DNA from: an uncultured Ruminococcus sp.
Lineage (GTDB): Bacteria > Bacillota > Clostridia > Oscillospirales > Ruminococcaceae
Assembly (NCBI GenBank): GCA_946544695.1
Contig: CAMNMO010000230.1
Location: 1 to 5,155 of the forward strand
Direction: 5' to 3'
DNA: 5,155 nucleotides
Below the pieces are notes generated by a model. That model saw nothing but the letters and a program-made list of their open reading frames with translations, was not told where the DNA came from and searched no databases. This document shows, one piece after another, positions 1 through 3,819 of this stretch (position 1 is its first letter; the number at the start of each line of letters is the position of its first letter). The position numbers and the translations under genes are program-made.

Positions 1-1382
1 ATGACAGCCGTATCGAAAAGCTGCTGAAAGCCATTCTCGGGCAGGAAGTGCAGCTTGAACCGAGAGAAAGCCGTGTTGAAGACCTGCTCTACGCTATCCT
101 CACAGGCGGCAGCTACGACGAGCCGACGCTCAGTGAAATGGAGGATATACTGCTGTGTATCCTCCATGGTGAGCGCTACGACGGACCGACAAGCAGCCGC
201 ATCAACGCCCTGCTGAAAGTCAAGGCAAACGGCGGCGACTATGACGAGCCCAGACTGTCCCGAATCGAGGAGCTGATCTATGAGTGGATAACTGGCGGCG
301 ATATATCTATATACACAGGCACACTTCCCGCAGCCTTGCAGACTGTTGCGGGATATCTTCTTGGATATAAGGTATGGGGAAACACTGGTGGTGTTGGGGC
401 TGAAACGGAGAACTTGTTTGATGCAGCAACTGCGTATGGTAACATGTATGATAGCGCCACTGGTACTCTTGTTGGTGCTGCAAGCTCCTTAACGACCATG
501 AGAAACAAATTCGACAGTTCTATGGTTGGTGTGCCGATAACAATATCTATACACGCAGACGATGTACCAGTGACGAGAGTATACATACGATGTACCATCG
601 GCGGAACAAATGTTGACAGTAACTCCATAGCTAACGGTAAAACCGGAATTATGACGGTAACAGTTACGCCGACATCAGTGAACGATGACTGGCGGATAAC
701 ATTTGGCACTGGAGCTGGTGATATAACGCTTTCAGACATCATGCTCAACCTCGGTACAACCCCTCTCCCTTATGTGCCATTTGGCTACAAGCTCCCTATC
801 CTCAGCAACGACACCATCACCGATATATACATCGGTGATACTCAGCTTGCAAAAGATGAGTATGTTGATAGCAGTTCTAGGCAGATATATAAAAGGACAG
901 AGAATTTACTTAATGAAACGTGGTTTAATGACGATAAACAGCTTTCAGCGTCATCAGGTTTGCCTGTTAACTATACAGGCAGAATTGCGATAATAAATCC
1001 CATTGATGTTTCCAATATTGACGCTGTTACATTAACGTATTCTCTAGGCACAACTGCAACAGAGTATTTTATGTACTCCATTTTTTCTGGAAATACACTT
1101 ATCGAAAGAGTAGCGAATAAAACAAGTGGTGCTACTATAAACGTAACTAACGCTGATACGCTTTATATTTGCTTATATATTGGTGGTAGAAACATAACAG
1201 TAAACGATGTTCAATGGATTATGCTCAACCTCGGTTCAGAAGCTCTCCCCTACGAACCCTATCTCACCCCCACAGAACCACCCGCACCGCTCCCGCAGAT
1301 ACCGACATTTGCAGGCAAGACGACTATCAGCTATGGTGGAACAGGTGCACAGCCTGAAAAGGTCGAACTGAAATACAGATAG
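1..1382 (+). CDS. Phage tail fibre / receptor-binding protein, 5'-truncated
   Basis: The frame is open from the window edge (first full codon at base 3) to TAG at 1380-1382, giving 459 visible residues; the true start lies outside. Residues 2-106 are five tandem 21-residue repeats of the form SRxExLLxxILxGxxYDEP, a helical linker type I associate with structural proteins of clostridial phages. Residues about 133-265 and 296-420 are two beta-rich modules. Each begins with ENLF or ENLL and ends with IMLNLG....LPYxPxxxxP, resembling carbohydrate-binding jelly-roll modules in tail tips and fibres. Between them is an IYIGDTQLAKDEYVD linker. The C-terminus (FAGKTTISYGG to QPEKVELKYR) resembles the ends of other phage tail proteins. 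The likely role is adsorption to surface glycans at the virion tail tip. The gene lies just upstream of the lysin, as expected of the last structural gene. Base composition shifts sharply along it. The exact virion component is not determined. Confidence 0.72.
   Translation, partial: DSRIEKLLKAILGQEVQLEPRESRVEDLLYAILTGGSYDEPTLSEMEDILLCILHGERYDGPTSSRINALLKVKANGGDYDEPRLSRIEELIYEWITGGDISIYTGTLPAALQTVAGYLLGYKVWGNTGGVGAETENLFDAATAYGNMYDSATGTLVGAASSLTTMRNKFDSSMVGVPITISIHADDVPVTRVYIRCTIGGTNVDSNSIANGKTGIMTVTVTPTSVNDDWRITFGTGAGDITLSDIMLNLGTTPLPYVPFGYKLPILSNDTITDIYIGDTQLAKDEYVDSSSRQIYKRTENLLNETWFNDDKQLSASSGLPVNYTGRIAIINPIDVSNIDAVTLTYSLGTTATEYFMYSIFSGNTLIERVANKTSGATINVTNADTLYICLYIGGRNITVNDVQWIMLNLGSEALPYEPYLTPTEPPAPLPQIPTFAGKTTISYGGTGAQPEKVELKYR
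6..320 (+). repeat. Five tandem 63-bp (21-residue) repeats in the fibre gene
   Basis: Units start at 6, 69, 132, 195 and 258, each beginning with Ser-Arg (or Ser-Glu) and carrying a hydrophobic heptad-like pattern ending in GG or G plus YDEP or YDGP. The period is exactly 21 residues. The first unit has a variant tail and the last runs into the next domain after its GG. The repeats are clear in protein but diverged in DNA, so they are old. They probably form a helical spacer or oligomerisation stalk. More copies may lie upstream of the window. Confidence 0.85.
405..1263 (+). repeat. Duplicated beta-rich receptor-binding modules in the fibre
   Basis: Module A covers about 405-795 and module B about 894-1263. 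Each starts with a Glu-Asn-Leu-Phe/Leu motif and ends with Ile-Met-Leu-Asn-Leu-Gly followed by LPYxP. The 15-base string ATGCTCAACCTCGGT is identical at 741-755 and 1221-1235. The module interiors have little obvious sequence in common, so the ends are conserved while the ligand-facing parts have diverged or been exchanged. Confidence 0.65.
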
Positions 1383-1394
1383 GAGGAATAAAAA

Positions 1395-2039
1395 ATGACT
1401 TTTGATGAATTTATAGAAAAGCATGAGGGTAAGGCAGTAGACTATGACGGCGCTGCGGGAAGGCAGTGTGTAGACTTGGCGGAAGCTTATTTTGATGAGG
1501 TCTTTGGCAGCGGAATAAGCAACTTTTGGTACGACGCACGTCATTTTTACGAGCTTTTCGACCAGAACAGCTGGCTGAAAAAGAACTTCGACCGCATACC
1601 CAACACCCCCGATTTCGTACCCAAGAAGGGCGATGTTGCCGTGTGGGGCAGGAATCTTTCCTCGGGTGGCTGGGGTCATATCGCCCTCTGCACAGGCGAA
1701 GGCAACACCACATACTTTTACAGCTATGACCAGAACTGGACAGGCAACGGCGACCCCTGCACGAAGATAAAACACAACTACCGTGCATTTCTGGGCGTGC
1801 TGCGCCCGAAAGACCAGACAAAGGTCAGCGGCAAGCCCGAAGCGGTCAAAGGGGATATCAATGGCGACGGGAAGGTGAACGTCACCGATGTATCAAAGGT
1901 CGCTGCGCACGTAAAGGGCGAAAAGGCATTGTCCGCTGCCGCTGAAAAGTCCGCCGATGTAAACGGCGACGGAGCGGTAAACGTTGCGGATATCTCCAAG
2001 ATGGCAGGACATGTGAAGGGGATAAAGGCGATAAAATGA
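1395..2039 (+). CDS. Endolysin: CHAP amidase/endopeptidase fused to a type I dockerin
   Basis: This 214-residue cell-wall hydrolase should cut peptidoglycan at the end of the lytic cycle. Residues about 10-138 form a CHAP (NlpC/P60-like) domain: catalytic Cys25 in GRQCVDLAEAYF, His95 in GGWGHIALCTG, and a candidate third catalytic residue in YSYDQNW (Asn114 or Asp112). After a short linker, residues about 153-214 form a dockerin with two calcium-binding loops of the D-x-N-x-D-G-x-x-N-x-x-D type, at 154-165 (DINGDGKVNVTD) and 188-199 (DVNGDGAVNVAD). Each is followed by an amphipathic helix (VSKVAAHVKG, ISKMAGHVKG). The usual SH3b or LysM wall-binding domain is absent, so the dockerin occupies that position. 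There is no signal peptide, so release would need a holin, and none is seen here. AGGAGG at 1381-1386 overlaps the stop of the fibre gene and fixes the ATG. A terminator follows directly. The domain calls are firm; the exact bond cleaved is unknown. Confidence 0.92.
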   Translation: MTFDEFIEKHEGKAVDYDGAAGRQCVDLAEAYFDEVFGSGISNFWYDARHFYELFDQNSWLKKNFDRIPNTPDFVPKKGDVAVWGRNLSSGGWGHIALCTGEGNTTYFYSYDQNWTGNGDPCTKIKHNYRAFLGVLRPKDQTKVSGKPEAVKGDINGDGKVNVTDVSKVAAHVKGEKALSAAAEKSADVNGDGAVNVADISKMAGHVKGIKAIK

Positions 2040-2060
2040 TGATATATAGTGCATAAATAC

Positions 2061-2097
2061 AGCCCTCGGGACGTTGTCTCGGGGGCTGATTATTTTT
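2061..2097 (+). terminator. Rho-independent terminator of the late (fibre-lysin) unit
   Basis: A 12-bp stem (AGCCCTCGGGAC with GTCTCGGGGGCT, two G-U pairs) with a 3-nt loop spans 2061-2087 and is followed by GATTATTTTT. It lies 22 nt after the lysin stop. The minus-strand operon ends at its U-tract, so it may also slow transcription from that side, although the minus-side U-tract is poor. Confidence 0.85.
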
Positions 2098-2527
2098 ATA
2101 GTGTGCCTATCAGCTTTTCCATCAGTTCTCGCTGGCTGATTTGCTGCTGCTGTGCGGCAGCCTTAAACTTGGCTACTGATGCCGACGACAGTGTCAGATT
2201 GAGAGCTGTCACGCTGTCGTCTTCGGCAGGTTCGCCGAAAATGCCGATATAATTATCGGTATCAAGGCGTTCTTCAGCCCACTGCCTTGCTTCCTCATAG
2301 GTCAGGGGGATTATCTTTTCGTCTCCGCACCACTCGTTCTGCCCGCAGCTCTTGCTATACTTGCTAGCTGCGTTGCTGTCCCCATGCAGGAAGTACTCTC
2401 CGGTACGCTTCTGGAAGAGTGTCTCGCAGTACCAGTGGAAGTCACTGTGGTAGGGGTTCGGCTCATACTCTGCGAGTCTCTTCGCTTTCGTGGTGTCATA
2501 TACCCTGTTTTTTATGATCCTTTTCAC
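2096..2527 (-). CDS. Accessory protein with C-terminal ribbon-helix-helix domain
   Basis: This protein has 143 residues. Residues 1-100 (MKRIIKNRVYDTTKAKRLAE onward) resemble a family of uncharacterised proteins I recall from Firmicutes mobile elements and phages, typified by a start like MKRIIxxxxYDT and a YEEARxWAEERLD segment; its function is unknown. Residues about 106-141 fit a ribbon-helix-helix fold: a short strand (TALNLTLS), helix A (SASVAKFKAAAQQQQ), a turn (IS) and helix B (QRELMEKLIGTL). RHH domains bind DNA as dimers through the paired strands. The start is GTG at 2527, supported by AAGGAGG seven nt upstream, and lies 2 nt after the preceding stop, so the genes are translationally coupled. 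It is the last gene of the three-gene operon. A plausible but unproven role is autoregulation through the operators near 3453-3504. Confidence 0.75.
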   Translation of the reverse strand: MKRIIKNRVYDTTKAKRLAEYEPNPYHSDFHWYCETLFQKRTGEYFLHGDSNAASKYSKSCGQNEWCGDEKIIPLTYEEARQWAEERLDTDNYIGIFGEPAEDDSVTALNLTLSSASVAKFKAAAQQQQISQRELMEKLIGTL

Positions 2528-2529
2528 GA

Positions 2530-2829
2530 CTATACCTCCTTATTTAGTTCCAAGAAATATATTTTATCAATAGTTTCTATTACTATGCAATTTGCGTCAT
2601 TTCGATTGCATATTGTTGCAGTTCTGCAATCGTCTTCACTGTATCTCCATGCATAATTCCAATAGATATCATTGGGTACTTCTTTTGGTCCATTTTCTTC
2701 TAAAATTGTTCTTGATCCTATTATAGATTTGTAATAGTTGTCTACTATATCGCATTGTTTTTCGGGTGCAAGTGGTTTACTAATGAGATTTTCTAATAAC
2801 TCTGTCTCGGTAATATTTTTATAATTCAT
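2530..2829 (-). CDS. Hypothetical 99-residue acidic protein
   Basis: I do not recognise this family. The 99-residue protein starts MNYKNITETELLENLISKPL and is rich in Asp, Glu, Asn and aromatics, with a central NDIYWNYAWRYSEDD segment, a Cys pair (DCRTATIC) and a beta-looking C-terminus (IVIETIDKIYFLEL). There is no signal peptide or membrane segment. The ATG at 2829 has AAGGAG eight nt upstream, and the gene sits 15 nt after the preceding stop and 2 nt before the next start, so it is firmly part of the operon. It is much more A/T-rich than its neighbours (hand count 15 G+C in bases 2701-2760), which suggests a separate origin. Position alone would fit an antitoxin, immunity protein or exclusion factor, but no motif supports any of these. 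Confidence 0.7.
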   Translation of the reverse strand: MNYKNITETELLENLISKPLAPEKQCDIVDNYYKSIIGSRTILEENGPKEVPNDIYWNYAWRYSEDDCRTATICNRNDANCIVIETIDKIYFLELNKEV

Positions 2830-2844
2830 GCTTATATCTCCTTA

Positions 2845-3384
2845 TCAATCCCATATATGTTCTTCACAGTATGCCATGAATTCTGCTTCCATTTCTTCCA
2901 ATACCTTTGCATAATCTTCGCCATTGCGAATTCTTTCCTTTGCCTTGTTGCCTGCTGACGATTTTACATGATGTGCTGCGCAACTCCAAGATTCAGCGGT
3001 AAGATAAGCGTTTGCAATTGGATACATGGCTCTTATCTCTTGAACTTTGTTTGCATCGGGATATGTAGGATATCTGCCGTCTCCACGTTCAAATGCTCTG
3101 TCAAAAGCTTCTTTCTGCTCATTGAATGTACGAATAGCTTCCTCCAGCTTGTCCAGCCCGATAGATGCTTTCCAAGCTTTGCTTTCCTCTGCATACTTTT
3201 TGAAGGTTTCTTCTCTACGTGCTTCCTCTTCGTGCAGATAGTCAAGTATTTCCTGCTTATGTGCTTTGACGAAGCTGATGTCTTCGGGGGCTTTTGATAT
3301 GCTCTTATCAACGTTGAGCATACCTTTTTTTGTCTTAGGCTCGTAAATCTTGTACTTCTTTACCAGTTCAGCGATATTTGTCAT
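2845..3384 (-). CDS. Hypothetical phage/mobile-element protein, first gene of operon
   Basis: This 179-residue protein belongs to a type I recall in clostridial phages and elements, without a known function. Residues 1-50 (MTNIAELVKKYKIYEP, then SFVKAHKQEILDYL) resemble a TubC_N-like small alpha/beta docking domain, whose typical end is an ARK/HKxEILxYL helix. Residues about 50-100 are charged and helical, rich in Glu and Lys, possibly coiled coil. The C-terminal part (SCAAHHVKSSAGNKAKERI, NGEDY, EEMEAEFMAYCEEHIWD) is also helical and looks conserved. The frame is open further upstream to 3672, but AAGGAGGT seven nt before the ATG at 3384, and the promoter between, fix this start. An in-frame ATG at 3402 lacks its own ribosome site. 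No signal peptide is visible, so a cytoplasmic location is likely. Confidence 0.75.
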   Translation of the reverse strand: MTNIAELVKKYKIYEPKTKKGMLNVDKSISKAPEDISFVKAHKQEILDYLHEEEARREETFKKYAEESKAWKASIGLDKLEEAIRTFNEQKEAFDRAFERGDGRYPTYPDANKVQEIRAMYPIANAYLTAESWSCAAHHVKSSAGNKAKERIRNGEDYAKVLEEMEAEFMAYCEEHIWD

Positions 3385-3391
3385 AGTGCTT

Positions 3392-3399
3392 ACCTCCTT
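3392..3399 (-). promoter_or_regulatory. Shine-Dalgarno deciding the start at 3384
   Basis: AAGGAGGT on the minus strand lies seven nt from the ATG at 3384. It shows that the long open frame reaching back to 3672 is not translated from its far end. Just upstream in the leader (3409-3420) is a small GGGC-AAAA-GCCC hairpin of unknown significance. Confidence 0.85.
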
Positions 3400-3441
3400 C
3401 ATGTCTGTGGGCTTTTGCCCTTGTTCCTTGTTTCTGTCTAT

Positions 3442-3470
3442 ATTATAGCATAGACTTGCTAGTAAGTCAA
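3442..3470 (-). promoter_or_regulatory. Sigma-70 promoter of the three-gene minus-strand operon
   Basis: Read on the minus strand, the -35 box is TTGACT (3470-3465), the spacer is exactly 17 nt, and the -10 box is TATAAT (3447-3442), preceded by TGC, an extended -10. Transcription should start near 3435, giving a leader of about 50 nt. It is strong enough to be active without phage activators and so could work in the prophage unless repressed. Confidence 0.88.
3453..3468. promoter_or_regulatory. Palindromic operator overlapping the promoter spacer
   Basis: GACTTGCTAGTAAGTC is a palindrome apart from one mismatched central pair, and it sits between the -35 and -10 boxes, overlapping the -35. 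Its core TTGCTAGTAA recurs at 3495-3504. A bound protein would block RNA polymerase. The cognate regulator is not known; the RHH protein of the same operon or a repressor outside the window are candidates. Confidence 0.65.
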
Positions 3471-3494
3471 GTGTTTTTTGATAAAAAAGTTGAA

Positions 3495-3504
3495 TTGCTA
3501 GTAA
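3495..3504. promoter_or_regulatory. Second operator copy upstream of the -35 box
   Basis: TTGCTAGTAA is identical to the core of the 3453-3468 palindrome and lies 39 bp from it, centre to centre, in the same orientation. The flanks differ, making it a half-conserved palindrome. Two sites at this distance suggest cooperative binding. Confidence 0.6.
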
Positions 3505-3505
3505 C

Positions 3506-3525
3506 TTTTGTACAGTTGTACAAAA
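3506..3525. promoter_or_regulatory. 20-bp perfect inverted repeat, probable protein-binding site
   Basis: TTTTGTAC-AGTT-GTACAAAA has perfect 8-bp arms around a 4-nt centre. It lies two bases from the second operator and about 35 bp upstream of the -35 box. There is no following U-tract and no gene ending here, so a dimeric repressor or activator site is more likely than a terminator. Confidence 0.6.
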
Positions 3526-3580
3526 TGCGGCTATATTTTTGAACAGATTCACAATAAAGAACTGAAGGCTTAGAACAAAA

Positions 3581-3604
3581 GTGCTGAAACAGGTGCTGTA
3601 ATAG
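3581..3604 (+). repeat. Left-arm tandem 12-bp repeats (putative integrase arm sites)
   Basis: GTGCTGAAACAG (3581-3592) is followed directly by GTGCTGTAATAG (3593-3604); 10 of 12 bases match. The second copy matches the right-arm repeat at 11 of 12 bases, in the same orientation. Confidence 0.65.
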
Positions 3605-3657
3605 AACAATTTTTTTGAAAATTTGCCGCCATAAATAAAAATACCGGATAAAACAAT

Positions 3658-3689
3658 AAACCCCGAAAACACATTGTTTTCGGGGTTTT
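3658..3689. terminator. Bidirectional terminator abutting the tRNA-Ser 3' end
   Basis: CCCCGAAAAC (3661-3670) pairs perfectly with GTTTTCGGGG (3676-3685) around a 5-nt loop. The flanking AAA/TTT extend the stem to 13 bp. The plus strand continues with TTTT and the minus strand with TTTATTGTTTTAT, so it can act both ways. On the minus strand it begins immediately after the tRNA CCA. After integration it would terminate the restored tRNA-Ser transcript. Confidence 0.85.
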
Positions 3690-3750
3690 GGCGCGGATTG
3701 AGAGATTTGAACTCTCGCGCCCCTTTCGAGACCTACTCCCTTAGCAGGGG
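3689..3750 (-). tRNA. 3' fragment of tRNA-Ser(GCU), att core (not a complete tRNA)
   Basis: Read on the minus strand, the fragment has the anticodon loop CTGCTAA (anticodon GCU, 3747-3741), the 3' anticodon stem GGGAG, a long class II variable arm (GTCTC-GAAA-GGGGC), a T-stem GAGAG/CTCTC with loop TTCAAAT, the acceptor strand AATCCGC, discriminator G and encoded CCA (3691-3689). The long variable arm and G discriminator are serine hallmarks. The D-arm and 5' acceptor strand are absent upstream, and the 5' anticodon stem reads CGCCC, giving a G-A mismatch, so identity to a host tRNA must end near 3750. It is the part that rebuilds the host tRNA gene on integration. Confidence 0.88.
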
Positions 3751-3760
3751 CGTGTTTTTA

Positions 3761-3774
3761 TGCGTAGATACGCA
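3761..3774. repeat. Inverted repeat between att core and right arm
   Basis: TGCGTA-GA-TACGCA has perfect 6-bp arms and lies between the tRNA fragment and the right-arm repeats. The loop is too small for a good terminator and no U-run follows beyond GTTTTA. It may be a core-side integrase, excisionase or host-factor site, or a weak end-of-gene hairpin for the integrase. Confidence 0.4.
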
Positions 3775-3788
3775 GTTTTATCGGGCAA

Positions 3789-3811
3789 GTGCTGTAGTAG
3801 TGCTGTAGTAG
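3789..3811 (+). repeat. Right-arm tandem 11-bp repeats (putative integrase arm sites)
   Basis: GTGCTGTAGTA occurs twice head to tail, at 3789-3799 and 3800-3810, identical in all 11 bases, and is followed by G. The unit matches the left-arm copy at 3593-3604. It lies just after the integrase stop codon and adjoins the att core. Confidence 0.7.
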
Positions 3812-3819
3812 GAATGCAT

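Larger units (their letters stand above)
3581..3811. other. attP: Probable attP: integrase attachment site with both arms
   Basis: A tRNA-Ser 3' fragment (3689-3750) forms the likely core. It is flanked on both sides by copies of the short direct repeat GTGCTGTARTAG: two at 3581-3604 and two at 3789-3811. The integrase gene starts nine bases further on. Tyrosine integrases of this class bind repeated arm sites on both sides of the core in attP, whereas a prophage end keeps only one phage arm. The layout therefore fits an unsplit attP. The arm-site role is inferred from position and repetition. Confidence 0.65.

Noticed and set aside
48..1382. GTG at 48 as the start of the fibre protein
   Set aside because: The frame and the 21-residue repeats continue upstream to the window edge, so the gene is truncated there and the GTG is internal.
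1236..1775. Minus-strand 179-residue frame opposite the lysin
   Set aside because: It overlaps the well-supported fibre end and CHAP domain and has no family features.
2530..3384. Classical toxin-antitoxin pair
   Set aside because: Neither the 99- nor the 179-residue protein shows a known toxin motif; only the operon layout and RHH tail hint at it.
3400..3440. Riboswitch or attenuator in the operon leader
   Set aside because: The leader is only about 50 nt and holds just a 4-bp hairpin (3409-3420), too little for a riboswitch.
3385..3672. N-terminal extension of the 179-residue protein to 3672
   Set aside because: It crosses the promoter, operators and attP repeats, and the strong ribosome site directly precedes the ATG at 3384.
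3689..3775. A complete tRNA-Ser gene
   Set aside because: No D-arm or 5' acceptor strand complementary to AATCCGC is present upstream, and the 5' anticodon stem mismatches.
3581..3811. CRISPR array or iteron-type replication origin
   Set aside because: The repeats are only 11-12 bp, directly tandem without unique spacers, and flank a tRNA fragment beside int; no Cas or replication gene is nearby.
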